From contig MKVQ01000005.1 in the NCBI GenBank assembly GCA_001899635.1, positions 621,114-685,113 on the forward strand: DNA of 64,000 nt, in the 5' to 3' direction. Each line of letters begins with the position of its first letter. Positions within the stretch are counted from its first letter, which is position 1. The notes under the pieces were generated by a model. It worked only from the letters and a program-made list of their open reading frames with translations, did no database searches and was not told the origin of the DNA. Below are positions 15,463-24,530 of this stretch, piece after piece. Made by a program: the position numbers and the translations under genes. This DNA comes from Myxococcales bacterium 68-20. Lineage in GTDB: Bacteria > Myxococcota_A > Polyangia > Polyangiales > Polyangiaceae.

Positions 15463-16518
15463 TTACTTCGCCGTCTCGATCACCTGCTTGGACTTCTGCG
15501 TCTGACGGATCGTCTGCTTGCCGCCGCCGGACGGGTCGGGCACCTCGATCGTCTCGTTGATCGAGAGCTCGCCATCAGCCTTCGACGCGAGCTGGTTCCA
15601 GCGAACGTGCTGGCTGTTGTGGCCCTTGCCGTCCACCTCGATGAACATCGTCCCGCCGCGCGGGCTCTGCGTCGCACGGCGCGGAATCTTGATCTCGATC
15701 TCGGACTCGACGGTGGCGCCCTCGTTCGAGACTTCCTTCAGCGTGAAGCGCTTCGTCCCCTGCTCCGCATCCGACTTGCTGCCGAGCTCCCACTTCGCGC
15801 CGAGGCCGATCGGCTCCGTCGGGAGCGGAGAGACGAAGAGCTGCGCGGCCTGGCTCACGCCCTGGAGGATGCTCTCTGCGAGCTGGTTCCTCATCTGCGG
15901 GGAGCCGACGAACGAGACCTCTCCCGCCTCGCCGCTCGACGAGATCTCGAACGTCCCGGCAAGCCCGTTCACGGCTGCGAGCATCTGCGCGGCCTGAGGC
16001 GGCGCGCCCGGAAGCTCTACCTTCGTGACCTTGGCCTCCATCATCGCGCCAGCCGGTTTCACCTGCTTCGGTGTGACGTCGAGGTGGATCTTCAGCGTGA
16101 TCTCTTGCGCAGGCGCGTTCTGCCCGCCGGCGCTCTGCGAGACCGCCTGCGTGATCGTGAGGATGCGCTTGTCGACCTTGTTCGCGACGAAGGTGTATTT
16201 CCGGACCGCGCGGGGCTCGGCACCGGCCTCGATGACCTTGACGGCGAGCTTGTCGCCCTCGTGCCCGCCATGCGCGTCGCCCGGCTCGCCGCCGCCGACC
16301 TCCCCGAGGCCGCCCTCGAGCCCGGAGTCGCGAACGCCGAGCCCAGCCGCGCTCCCGGTGGACGGAAGGAAATCGTTGAAGACCATGTCCGACGGGACCG
16401 GAGTCGGCTCCGCCTTCGTGGACGCCTCGGACTTGGGCTTGTCCTTGCTACAACCCGAGGCAGCCAGCGCGAGGACGACGATTGCTCCGAGCAGCGAGGA
16501 TGAGCGAAGACGGGCCAT
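15463..16518 (-). CDS. lipoprotein of unknown function
   Basis: 351 aa from ATG 16518, chosen because it starts a clear lipoprotein signal (lipobox AASGC, Cys23); the frame remains open upstream only as antisense of the glycosyltransferase gene. After an Asp/Lys-rich spacer, the mature protein shows repeated beta-strand patterns (KLAVKVIEAG, RKYTFVANKVDKRILTITQ, KWELGSKSDAEQGTKRFTLKEV, ESEIEIKIPRR). This is suggestive of an envelope protein with a duplicated beta domain. I do not recognise the family. It is divergent from the GT2 gene across 120 bp. Confidence 0.75.
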   Translation of the reverse strand: MARLRSSSLLGAIVVLALAASGCSKDKPKSEASTKAEPTPVPSDMVFNDFLPSTGSAAGLGVRDSGLEGGLGEVGGGEPGDAHGGHEGDKLAVKVIEAGAEPRAVRKYTFVANKVDKRILTITQAVSQSAGGQNAPAQEITLKIHLDVTPKQVKPAGAMMEAKVTKVELPGAPPQAAQMLAAVNGLAGTFEISSSGEAGEVSFVGSPQMRNQLAESILQGVSQAAQLFVSPLPTEPIGLGAKWELGSKSDAEQGTKRFTLKEVSNEGATVESEIEIKIPRRATQSPRGGTMFIEVDGKGHNSQHVRWNQLASKADGELSINETIEVPDPSGGGKQTIRQTQKSKQVIETAK

Positions 16519-16638
16519 CGGGCGGACCCTACTAGACGCGACTTGGCGGCGCCACCTCGCCCGTACTAAAAGGTCTCCCGACCTTCTCCCCTTCTCCTTG
16601 CATTCCCCGCTCCTCGTGGGGGAGGGACCGATCGCCCC

Positions 16639-17373
16639 ATGGCCACGTCCGACGCACCGCGCATTTCGATCGTCATCCCCATCTACAACGAAGAGGCGAT
16701 CCTCCATGCGGCGATCGTGGACGTCCGTGAACGTCTGAAGCCGCTCGGGTGGAAGTACGAGATCATCCTCGCGGAGAACGGCTCGAAGGACCGCACCATC
16801 GAGATCGGTCAGGCGCTCGCCGAGAAGTACGGCGACGCCGAGGACGGTCAGGTGAAGATCATCAGCATGGGCGAGCCGAACTACGGCAAGGCGCTCAAGC
16901 AGGGGATCTTGCTGTCGCGCGGCGACCTCGTCATCTGCGACGAGATCGACCTCTGCGATGTCGACTTTCACCGTCGAGCCGTCGACATCCTCGAGAGCGG
17001 AGAGGCCGACCTCGTCATCGGGTCGAAGCTCGCGCACGGTGCGGAGGACGACCGCCCGGCCATCCGCCACGTCGCGAGCATCGCCTACTCGTCGATGCTC
17101 AAGATCCTGCTCGGCTTCCGCGGCACCGACACGCATGGCCTGAAGGCCTTCCGCCGCCTCGCGCTCCTCGACATCGTGCGGTCCTGCCTCGTCGACAAGG
17201 ACGTGTTCGCGAGCGAGCTCGTCATTCGTGCCGATCGCGGCGGGGTGCGCACGAAGGAGATCCCGGTGCGTGTGATCGAGAAGCGTCCGCCGTCGATCAA
17301 CCTCTTCAAGCGTGTCCCGAACGTGATGAAGAGCGTCCTCAAGCTCACCTACGCGATCCGCGTGCGCGGGTAG
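16639..17373 (+). CDS. GT2 family glycosyltransferase
   Basis: 244 aa. It has the GT-A start ISIVIPIYNEEAIL, the nucleotide-sugar loop ILAENGSKDRT, a GKALKQGILLSRGDLVICDEID segment containing the acidic metal-binding site (DEIDLCD), and no transmembrane segment. It resembles polyprenyl-phosphate sugar transferases of the DPM1 kind, but donor and acceptor cannot be read. ATG 16639 follows GGGGGAGGG at about 12 bases. Confidence 0.88.
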   Translation: MATSDAPRISIVIPIYNEEAILHAAIVDVRERLKPLGWKYEIILAENGSKDRTIEIGQALAEKYGDAEDGQVKIISMGEPNYGKALKQGILLSRGDLVICDEIDLCDVDFHRRAVDILESGEADLVIGSKLAHGAEDDRPAIRHVASIAYSSMLKILLGFRGTDTHGLKAFRRLALLDIVRSCLVDKDVFASELVIRADRGGVRTKEIPVRVIEKRPPSINLFKRVPNVMKSVLKLTYAIRVRG

Positions 17374-17429
17374 CGAGGAGCCCGGCCGTTCATGGGGCCG
17401 CTGCAGCGGGTGAAGGGGCCGCCGGGTTG

Positions 17430-17813
17430 ATGTATCCTGGGCGCCGGCTCGAAGTGGAAGATCACGTCTCCAGGCGAGCAGCGTTTCTCGCGTCCATGGC
17501 GCTGCTCTCGTTCAGCGCGCTGACAGGGCTTGCCCTGGTCGGGTGGTTTCACCGGAGCGAGGTCCTGTGGAACTGGAAGAGCGTGCTCGCGATCGGCTGC
17601 GCCGTCCTCGCGGTGACGACGAGCGCGCTCGTCTGGCGCGCGCCCACGCGGATGCACGCGATCATGGGCATCGGCGTGATGCTCTTCTCGCTCCTCCGGA
17701 TCGGACCGCCGGGCGAATGGACATGGGTGAGCTTCGCCCTCGTCGCGGTGACGTTCGTCCTGCTGATGCCGCTGGTCCATGCGGCGATCGTCCTCCGGGA
17801 CGACCAGCACTGA
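17430..17813 (+). CDS. small four-helix membrane protein
   Basis: 127 aa from ATG 17430. The same frame is open upstream but only as a shadow of the glycosyltransferase. Four hydrophobic segments are visible (residues about 17-40, 52-70, 74-92, 97-121), connected by short charged turns, ending in RDDQH. No family is recognised. The gene begins 57 bp after the GT2 stop and may be co-transcribed with it. Confidence 0.65.
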   Translation: MYPGRRLEVEDHVSRRAAFLASMALLSFSALTGLALVGWFHRSEVLWNWKSVLAIGCAVLAVTTSALVWRAPTRMHAIMGIGVMLFSLLRIGPPGEWTWVSFALVAVTFVLLMPLVHAAIVLRDDQH

Positions 17814-17905
17814 AGCGCTGCCCAGAGCGGATACGGACCGAGCCCGCATCGGAATGCGGGCCGAGGCCGACCGCTGCGCGTCGGCCGAGCGCCCCCCTCC
17901 CCGGG

Positions 17906-19360
17906 CTACTTCGAGAGCGGCGCCTTCGCGGACATCTGGGCCTTGAGCATCTGGTAGCCGACCCGGAGGACGACGTCGTTCGAGCTCGACGGGTCCAGCG
18001 GGACGTCCCGAGCGATCGTCCCCGCGACGTCGTCCGCGCCCGCCTCGACCCGCACGGCCGCGCCGCCGTCGCGCGGGGCACTGCCGCCCTGCGGCCCCTC
18101 CGCGGGGAGATGGCCCGGCAGGTCGCGCTCGCGCACGACCTTCGGCGTCTCGGCGGGAGCCCGCGTGCCCGGCTCGAGCAGGACGTCCGGGTGGATGCCG
18201 TCCGCCTGGATCGCGTGCCCGCTCGGCGTGTAGTAGCGCGCCGTCGTCAGCTTGAGGCCCGCGTGGTTCGGCAGCGGCAGGATCGACTGAACGCTGCCCT
18301 TGCCGAAGGTGTTTGCCCCGACGACGGTCGCGCGCTTGTTGTCCTGGAGCGCGCCGATCAGGAGCTCGCTCGCGCTCGCGCTCCACTCGTTCACGAGCGC
18401 GACGACGGGCAGATCGGCGAACGCGCCGCCGGGCCGAGCCTTCAGGTCCTCGATCACTTCCCCGCGATGGCGCATCGAGTAGATGCCGCCCGACGCGAGG
18501 AACTCGTCCGCGATCTCGGTCGCCTCGTCGACGAGGCCGCCTGGGTTGCTCCGGACATCGAGCAGGATGCCCGCCAGGCCGCCGCTCTTCGACTCGGCGC
18601 GCATCTTCGCGGCCGCCGCCATGAGCTCCGCGTGGGTCCGCTCCTGGAACTGCTTGATGCGGAGGTAGCCGACGTTGCCGTCGAGGAGCTTGTGGAGCAC
18701 GGCCGACACGTGGATCACCTCACGCGTCAGCTCGAAGGTGAGCGTCTGCCCCGTGCGCTCGGGCGGCGGAGCAGGGGCCGCTGCACCGGCGTCGGCGGCC
18801 TCTTCCTTCGGCTCCTTCGCCTCGCGCGATGCCCTCTCCTTCGTCTTCGCGCCCTTCACCTCGCGAAGCACCGTGATCTTCACCTTCGTGCCCGCCGCGC
18901 CGCGCATTCGCTTCACGACCTTGTCGAGCGGCTGGCCGAGCACATCCTCGCCGTCGACACCGACGATCTGATCGCCGCTCTTGATGCCGGCACGCTGCGC
19001 CGGTGAGCCCTCGATCGGCGCGATGATGATCAGCTTGTCGCCACGTCCGTCGACCTCGAGGCCCACGCCGCCGAACTTTCCTTCGGTGTCGCTCTGGAAC
19101 TGGCGCCACTCCTCGGGCGGCATGTACGCCGAGTGCGGATCGAGATTCTCGACCATCCCCTTGATCGCGCCCTCGACGAGCTTGTTGCGCTCGACGGGGT
19201 CGACGTAGTGGTTCTCGACCTGCACGAGGACACGCCCGAGCTGGTTCACCGACTGATACGGATTCTGGTTCTCGGGCGTCGCCTCCGCGCGGTAGGTCCC
19301 GAGCACGAGCCCGCCGGCGAACGCACCCAGCGTGGGAAGAAGAATGCGGAGCAGCTTCAC
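17906..19360 (-). CDS. S41 family C-terminal processing peptidase
   Basis: 484 aa with an N-terminal hydrophobic export/anchor segment. The CTP N-domain has DPHSAYMPPEEW, and a PDZ domain follows (GGVGLEVDGR to GTKVKITVLREV, about residues 93-165). A 40-residue charged Lys/Glu/Ala-rich insert (about 165-205) separates it from the protease core. Core motifs are GYLRIKQFQ, LDVRSNPGGLVDEA, the serine motif VNEWSASASE (about 320) and the lysine motif GANTFGKGSVQ (about 350), forming the Ser-Lys dyad. It cleaves periplasmic proteins from their C-terminus. The start ATG leads directly into the export signal. The C-terminal 80 residues are variable. Confidence 0.95.
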   Translation of the reverse strand: MKLLRILLPTLGAFAGGLVLGTYRAEATPENQNPYQSVNQLGRVLVQVENHYVDPVERNKLVEGAIKGMVENLDPHSAYMPPEEWRQFQSDTEGKFGGVGLEVDGRGDKLIIIAPIEGSPAQRAGIKSGDQIVGVDGEDVLGQPLDKVVKRMRGAAGTKVKITVLREVKGAKTKERASREAKEPKEEAADAGAAAPAPPPERTGQTLTFELTREVIHVSAVLHKLLDGNVGYLRIKQFQERTHAELMAAAAKMRAESKSGGLAGILLDVRSNPGGLVDEATEIADEFLASGGIYSMRHRGEVIEDLKARPGGAFADLPVVALVNEWSASASELLIGALQDNKRATVVGANTFGKGSVQSILPLPNHAGLKLTTARYYTPSGHAIQADGIHPDVLLEPGTRAPAETPKVVRERDLPGHLPAEGPQGGSAPRDGGAAVRVEAGADDVAGTIARDVPLDPSSSNDVVLRVGYQMLKAQMSAKAPLSK

Positions 19361-19573
19361 GGCCGCCAGCCTACCGCTTCTTTCAGCCGAGCGCCGTCCC
19401 TGCCTCCGGCCGAGGCGCGCGAAGCTTAACGCTCCACGATACCGAAGCCGATCGAAACCAGTGGACGGATCCGCCGCAGAAGTGGATCATTGTCGGTGAA
19501 CGGGGCAAAGGGGCTCATAGCGTCACCGACGTGCCCCAAAGAGCCCCTGAACGTCCACCACAGGAGGCTCGCC

Positions 19574-19813
19574 TTGGCGAACGACAAGGACTCGATCAGC
19601 AATCTCCGCAGTGAGAGCTCCAAGACCGATAAGAGGAAGCAGAGCCTCTACTTCCCCGAGTCGATGCTTCAGGAGATCAAGGAAGAGGCAGCTCGCCTCG
19701 ACCGCTCCCTCTCGTGGGTCGTCCAGCGCGCCTGGAAGATCTCGCGCCTCGAGATCAAGAAGCTGCCGAGCGTCAACGAGGTCGGCGACGGCGAAGAAGA
19801 CGACGACGGTTGA
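19574..19813 (+). CDS. TIGR04563-like small protein (ribbon-helix-helix type)
   Basis: TTG 19574 is chosen because GGAGG lies 6 bases before it; the frame continues upstream without a better start. 79 aa. The core KQSLYFPESMLQEIKEEAAR followed by LDRSLSWVVQRAWK is the diagnostic pattern of the TIGR04563 family of deltaproteobacterial small proteins as I remember it. A basic strand followed by two helices resembles a ribbon-helix-helix DNA-binding fold. The C-terminus is acidic (GDGEEDDDG). The targets are unknown. Confidence 0.8.
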   Translation: MANDKDSISNLRSESSKTDKRKQSLYFPESMLQEIKEEAARLDRSLSWVVQRAWKISRLEIKKLPSVNEVGDGEEDDDG

Positions 19814-19843
19814 GCTCGAACGTACACGGATGACGATCGGGCG

Positions 19844-19862
19844 CCCCACCGCCTAGGTGGGG
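19844..19862. terminator. hairpin behind the TIGR04563-like gene
   Basis: CCCCACC and GGTGGGG form a perfect 7-bp stem with loop GCCTA, 30 bp after the stop codon. There is no T-run, so termination is only possible. Confidence 0.4.
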
Positions 19863-19948
19863 ACGCTCGCTGGCCGCGTACGTGCTTCAAACATCCTCGA
19901 TCGGGTTACATTCAACGCAGCAGCCTCCGCGCTGAGCGAGCAGCTCTC

Positions 19949-20905
19949 GTGAGCGAAAGCGTACGTCCTCCTTCTTTGCCGCCGCCACCGTCGGGCCGTC
20001 CACCTCCGCCCGATCCGGCCGAGCGCCAGCACACCGTAGCGGCGGAGGACGGCACGCGCCTCTACGTCCGGACGATGCCTGCGCGCCATCCGGAGCACAA
20101 GCTCGGCATTTCGACCGTCTTCTGCGACGGCATCCTCTGCGACGGCTTCATCTGGAAGTACTTGTGGAAGGGGATCGCCGAGGTCTGTGATGTCGCCCAC
20201 TGGCACTACCGCGGCCACGGACGCAGCGGCGCACCGGTCGACAAGGCGCGGATCGACATCGGTGCCCACGCAACGGACCTGAAGACCGTTCGCGACGACC
20301 TCGGCGACAAGCCGTGCGTGCTCATCGGGCACTCGATGGGAACCCAGGTCGCGCTCGAGGAGTGGCGTCGCTACCCGAAGAACGTCAAGGGCATCGTCCT
20401 CATCTGCGGGAGCTACGGCAAGGTCACGCACTCGTTCCGCGGCGTGCCCATCCTCGACATGATCCTTCCGAAGCTGATGGACATCGTCGACAAGCAGCCA
20501 GACATCGTCCGCGCGATCTGGTCGCGCATCCCGCCCGAGGTGGCGCTGAAGGCTGCGCTGCTCGCGCGCGACGTCGACCCGAGCAACGTGCGCCGCGAGG
20601 ACATGCTGCCGTACCTCAAGCACATGACCCACGTCGACTTCCCGATGTTCCTGCGCATGCTTCGCGCCGCAGGAGATCACAGCGCGGAAGAGTGGCTCGG
20701 CGAGGTCGACGTTCCGGTCCTCGTCATCGCGGGCGAGAAGGACACCTTCACCCCTGCATCCCTCTCGGAGGCGATGGCAGAGCGCATCCCGAACGCCGAG
20801 CTCCTGATGGTGAGCGGCGGGAGCCATGTTGCCCCGATCGAGCAGCCCGAGCTCGTGGGCGCGCGCATCCGAGCCTTCGTCGAACGTGTCGCTTCGACGA
20901 CGTAA
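19949..20905 (+). CDS. alpha/beta hydrolase
   Basis: 318 aa. A Pro-rich start (PPPPSGRPPPPDP) precedes a complete alpha/beta hydrolase fold: HWHYRGHGRSG (oxyanion region), nucleophile elbow LIGHSMGTQ, acid GEKDTF, and base histidine GGSHVAP. A lid of about 90 residues lies between nucleophile and acid. The substrate cannot be read; lipase, esterase and dehalogenase-like functions are possible. The end overlaps the start of the kinase-like lipoprotein gene by 20 bp. Confidence 0.92.
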   Translation: MSESVRPPSLPPPPSGRPPPPDPAERQHTVAAEDGTRLYVRTMPARHPEHKLGISTVFCDGILCDGFIWKYLWKGIAEVCDVAHWHYRGHGRSGAPVDKARIDIGAHATDLKTVRDDLGDKPCVLIGHSMGTQVALEEWRRYPKNVKGIVLICGSYGKVTHSFRGVPILDMILPKLMDIVDKQPDIVRAIWSRIPPEVALKAALLARDVDPSNVRREDMLPYLKHMTHVDFPMFLRMLRAAGDHSAEEWLGEVDVPVLVIAGEKDTFTPASLSEAMAERIPNAELLMVSGGSHVAPIEQPELVGARIRAFVERVASTT

Positions 20906-21923
20906 CTCCGCGCTCGTCCTCGCGCTGGCGTTCGTCGCCGCGTGTGACGGCAAGAAGGCGACGCCGGAGACGACCGTCCCGGCTACGGCCAGCGCGACGC
21001 CGAGCCTCGCGTCTCCGAGCGCGCCCCCCTCCCCTCCCGTCGCGACCACGGTCGACGGCGACGCCGCTGTGGCCGTGACCGACGCGAAGCCCACGTGGGC
21101 ATTCGACTGCACGGACACGAGCACGCCGAAGGGCGGAAAGAGCATCGGCCACACCTCCGTCGTCTTCAAGCTCCTGCTCTCGAGCGGGAAGAAGGCCGCG
21201 TGGAAGCCGAACGCGAAGAAGGTGAAGGGCCGGTACAAGGGCGAGGTCGCCGCCTTCCGCCTGGCCGAGGCGCTCGGCATCGCGAACGTGCCGCCCGCAT
21301 GCATCCGGGTGTTCGACGCACGAGCCGCCGCCGCGGTGCTCGCGCAGAGTGACGAGGCATCGACGCTCTTCGCCGACGAAGTGATCGTCGAGCAAGGCAA
21401 GGTCTACGGCGCCCTGATCCCGTGGATCGACGGGCTCTCGTTCTGGCCAATCGAGAAGGAGCCGCTGAGGACCGAAGCGCGCGCCTGGCTCGGCGCGGGC
21501 AAGCCGATCCCCGCGGGCAAGAGCGATCTTGCACGTCAGGCGAGCATGCTCGTCGCCTTCGACTTCATCACCGGCAACTGGGATCGCTACAGCGGCGAGA
21601 ACGTCGGGCTCGACCCGACCGGCACGCACGTCCTCTTCATCGACAACGACGCCGCGTTCATGGAGGGTCCGCCGAAGGCTCAGCTCGAGCGGAACAAGGC
21701 GCTGCTCGACGGCACCGACCGCTTCTCGCGAGCGTTCGTCGCCGGCGCGCGCAAGCTCGACGCCGAGCGCCTCGCTGCGGTGTTCGGAGACGAGGCGCCG
21801 GGACGTCCGCTGCTGTCTTCCGCGGTGACGGAGAACGTCGCTCGACGAATCAAGGAGCTCGTCGCGATCGTCGACGCGAAGATCGCCGCCCGCGGCGAGG
21901 CCGAGACGCTCTACTTCCGCTGA
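20886..21923 (+). CDS. lipoprotein with a FAM20C/HipA-like atypical kinase fold
   Basis: GTG 20886 gives 345 aa with a lipoprotein signal (RRRNSALVLALAFVAAC, Cys20); the start overlaps the hydrolase stop. After a Thr/Ala/Pro linker, segments fit the atypical kinase superfamily. AAWKPNAKKV and RYKGEVAAFRLAEALG, then NVPPACIR, give the nucleotide-binding Lys and Glu. LVAFDFITGNWDRYSGENVG is the catalytic loop with D-x-x-x-x-N-x-D and Asn, and VLFIDNDAAF is the metal-binding Asp in the DFG-equivalent. FAM20C phosphorylates secreted proteins; HipA is cytosolic. The lipobox places this one in the envelope. The kinase fold is an inference from motifs. Confidence 0.7.
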   Translation: MSLRRRNSALVLALAFVAACDGKKATPETTVPATASATPSLASPSAPPSPPVATTVDGDAAVAVTDAKPTWAFDCTDTSTPKGGKSIGHTSVVFKLLLSSGKKAAWKPNAKKVKGRYKGEVAAFRLAEALGIANVPPACIRVFDARAAAAVLAQSDEASTLFADEVIVEQGKVYGALIPWIDGLSFWPIEKEPLRTEARAWLGAGKPIPAGKSDLARQASMLVAFDFITGNWDRYSGENVGLDPTGTHVLFIDNDAAFMEGPPKAQLERNKALLDGTDRFSRAFVAGARKLDAERLAAVFGDEAPGRPLLSSAVTENVARRIKELVAIVDAKIAARGEAETLYFR

Positions 21924-21952
21924 TTCCCTGACGGTGCCGGTGACGGCGCCCG

Positions 21953-23092
21953 TCAATCGGGCTGCGGGATGATCGGGCCGGTGTCGACGATCTCGAAGTC
22001 CGCGCCCCGGATCTTGCCGAGCTGCGTGTTCAGCGCGCCCATGTCCCAGGTGTCGTTCTGCTCGCCGCTGATGTACCAGTCCGAACCGTTGTCGGCGAGG
22101 ATGAGGCCGTACTTCTTCATCGCCTTGACGATGACGAGAGACGGTCCGCTGAACTGACTCTCGTCGATCGCCGCCTTCAAGCGGACACGGAGCCCCATCG
22201 ACGGCAGGGTGGCGTCGTCGGATCCGGCCGCGTGCGTGGCCGGATGGATGTACGCGTGGCGCGTGCGGCTCATCGTGAAGCGCAGCGCGTGCGTGATCTC
22301 ACCGCGATCGATCTCTTCCTTGCGCACGAGACCCGGCATGATCGGCAGCCCCGCCGCGTCCGCACTCGTCCAGCCTTCGGGGCGGCGCGCGTTCGAATCG
22401 AGCGCGAAGATGGCAGCGCTCGACGCGGTGAAGCCGGACCCGCTCCTCCTCGCCGCGAAGAGCTCGTACAGAATGCACTTGTCCGGAGCGCCGTCGGTCG
22501 CGAGGAACAGGATGTGACGATCGCCGCCCCCCTCGATCTTCGCGTCGAGCGGGATCGGATAGCAGAAGTCCCCGCCGCCGCCCGCGCACGGGAGCTTGTC
22601 GCTCTCCCTCGGGCCCCAGTTCGTATCGAACGAGATCGGCACCGGTGCGCTGGCCTTCCCGACCGTGATGGGGATCCCGTAGTCCTCTGCGGACGAGCCC
22701 CAGTCCGGGTGCAACCCCCGCGTAGGGCTCATCTTCGGCATCACCGTCGTCATCAGGTCGGATGCGACGGCAGCACCGGCGATGTCGAGGTTCCACGCGT
22801 TGTCGTTCGGGAAGATCCTGCAGCCCGCATGGGTCGTCCCCGGACCCGAGACGCCGCCGCTCGACGCGTCTGCGCCACCGGAGCTCGATCCGCCCGAGCT
22901 CGCCCCACCCGAGCTCGATGCCCCCGAGCTCGATGCCCCCGAGCTCGATGCCCCCGAGCTCGATGCCCCCGAGCTCGATGCCCCCGAGCTCGGCGCCACG
23001 TTCTCGTCATCGCTGCAGCCGGCGGCGGCGGCGAATGACACACACGCCGCGACGACGACGGTAGCCCCTATTCCCTTCGAGATGCCCGTCAT
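21953..23092 (-). CDS. lipoprotein with a GASSS repeat linker
   Basis: 379 aa with lipobox AAAAGC (Cys26). Residues about 32-80 are a Gly-Ala-Ser repeat, GASSS in tandem, encoded by a 15-bp minisatellite. The globular part (about 90-379) has RIFPNDNAWNLDI, SFDTNWGPRESDKLPC, HILFLATDG and YISGEQNDTWDMGALN. Comparable regions occur in secreted Myxococcota and Actinobacteria proteins of unknown function. No catalytic site is claimed. It is convergent with the kinase-like gene. Confidence 0.8.
   Translation of the reverse strand: MTGISKGIGATVVVAACVSFAAAAGCSDDENVAPSSGASSSGASSSGASSSGASSSGASSSGGASSGGSSSGGADASSGGVSGPGTTHAGCRIFPNDNAWNLDIAGAAVASDLMTTVMPKMSPTRGLHPDWGSSAEDYGIPITVGKASAPVPISFDTNWGPRESDKLPCAGGGGDFCYPIPLDAKIEGGGDRHILFLATDGAPDKCILYELFAARRSGSGFTASSAAIFALDSNARRPEGWTSADAAGLPIMPGLVRKEEIDRGEITHALRFTMSRTRHAYIHPATHAAGSDDATLPSMGLRVRLKAAIDESQFSGPSLVIVKAMKKYGLILADNGSDWYISGEQNDTWDMGALNTQLGKIRGADFEIVDTGPIIPQPD
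22911..22985. repeat. 15-bp minisatellite, five perfect copies
   Basis: GAGCTCGATGCCCCC is repeated five times without change at 22911-22985. Degenerate copies flank it from about 22881 to 22997. It lies in frame in the lipoprotein gene and encodes GASSS. Copy number can change without breaking the frame. Confidence 0.95.
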
Positions 23093-23229
23093 TGTGGAGA
23101 CGAGAGTCTATCCTCATCGCCCCGAGCGCCGATGCGTTTCCGGCCCCAGGCTCTCGCAGAGCGAGGAAGCCGGCGTGATCACGACGCCATCGCGTGAGGA
23201 TGCCCGCGGCACGCACGCTCGCGCGACCG

Positions 23230-24468
23230 TCAGTACTGGACGATCACGGCGCGGCCGTCGTCGCGCAGGCTCACGGCGCCGTGCTCGCCGGCGCAGCTCC
23301 AGCACGTCGTCCACCGGAGCTCCTTGCGCCGCGACGGCTCGTAGGCGAGCGCCACGGGCGCCATGTAGTCGAGGAGGAGGAACGACGATGCGAAGCGATA
23401 TTTGCCCCCCGGCAACGCCCAGAGCGCGACTACGAAGCCCGTCTTCTTCGCGCGCCCCGTCGCGACGAGCAGCTCGACGCCGGGCTCGGGGCTCCACAGG
23501 ATCGGCGAGGTCGCGAAGCTGATGCCCTCGGCGACGGAGGCGGTCGTCCCGTCCGCACGAGCGCGCGGAGAGCTGCGCGCAAGGATCGTCTTCACGTCGG
23601 CATTGTCGTAGAGCCGGACGCCCGCGCCGATGCGCGCGAGCTCCGGCACCCCGGCGAAGATCTTCTCGAGAGCAGCAGCGTCGAGATCCGTCTTGCGAAA
23701 GGCCGGCCGGGCCTCGATCGGCGCGACGGCGACGTCGTTGCGATCGCCGTGGCAGCAGCGGAACGCCATCCGCGCGGGCATTCCCTTCGCCGTCGCGCGC
23801 GCGCGCGCCGCGCATCGCCGTGCGCTGTCGGGACCTCCGCGAACGACATGGGTCTCGTTGTCCTTCGAGGGCGCCACCGTGCTGTCGGTCCATTCGCGCA
23901 TGAAGCCCATCGCGCGGGCCCCGAACCCAGAGGCGCAGAGCGAAGGTGAGCGGTCGCACGCTTCGTTCCAGACCGGGCCCGTGGCGAAGCGATCGTCGTC
24001 GGGCCCCTTGCACGCGCGCTCCCACTCGAGCTCGGTACAAAGGCGCGCGCCACGCTCGTTGCACAGCCGCGCCGCTTCGCTCGCCGAGCTCACGAGCTCG
24101 GGCGCGGCCGTCGGGTCGTTCGGATACGGGAGCGCGTCGATCGCGAACGCGCCCATCTTCACGTCCACGAGCAGCGGCTCGAACGAAGCCTCCCGTCCGT
24201 CGTCACCGGGCGTGCTTCCGCTCACGAACGTGCCCGCGGCGACGTCGAGGCGTTGACCCGCTGCCGCGGGCACCGCGAGGGCTCGCGCGCTTCCGGCATC
24301 CGCGACGGACACCGCCAGCTCGGACGCCGCGCTGACGAACCCGGCATCGACCTCGATGCTGGCCGCGCTCGTCTGGAGGGCGACCGCCCCCGCCTTGGCG
24401 TCGTCACTCGAGCTTCGGCTGCAACCGCCGATGAACGCGAGGAGAGAGAGAGCGATGACGACCCGCAC
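23230..24468 (-). CDS. FGE-sulfatase-fold (SUMF1-like) lipoprotein
   Basis: 412 aa with lipobox FIGGC (Cys16). The FGE-type domain is recognisable from AIDALPYPNDP, AARLCNERGARLCTELEWERAC, GFMREWTDSTV, VVRGGPDSARRC and MAFRCCHG, but it is short and lacks the catalytic Cys pair, so no enzymatic activity is assumed. The C-terminal third (about 250-412) has FAGVPELARIGAGVRLYDN and WTTCWSCAGEHGAVSL with a C-x-x-C pair and is not assigned to a family. It is the second of three FGE-fold exported proteins in the window. Confidence 0.82.
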   Translation of the reverse strand: MRVVIALSLLAFIGGCSRSSSDDAKAGAVALQTSAASIEVDAGFVSAASELAVSVADAGSARALAVPAAAGQRLDVAAGTFVSGSTPGDDGREASFEPLLVDVKMGAFAIDALPYPNDPTAAPELVSSASEAARLCNERGARLCTELEWERACKGPDDDRFATGPVWNEACDRSPSLCASGFGARAMGFMREWTDSTVAPSKDNETHVVRGGPDSARRCAARARATAKGMPARMAFRCCHGDRNDVAVAPIEARPAFRKTDLDAAALEKIFAGVPELARIGAGVRLYDNADVKTILARSSPRARADGTTASVAEGISFATSPILWSPEPGVELLVATGRAKKTGFVVALWALPGGKYRFASSFLLLDYMAPVALAYEPSRRKELRWTTCWSCAGEHGAVSLRDDGRAVIVQY

Positions 24469-24530
24469 GTCTCGCTTCTACCCCGACGTACGCAAGGCGG
24501 GCGAGTTTGGAGCCGCTCCGAGCCAGCCCC

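Noticed and set aside
19853-21400. 515-codon minus-strand frame
   Set aside because: Antisense of the alpha/beta hydrolase and kinase-like lipoprotein, which have complete motifs; the antisense frame shows none.
22881-22997. CRISPR array
   Set aside because: The 15-bp units are contiguous without spacers and in frame within a gene.
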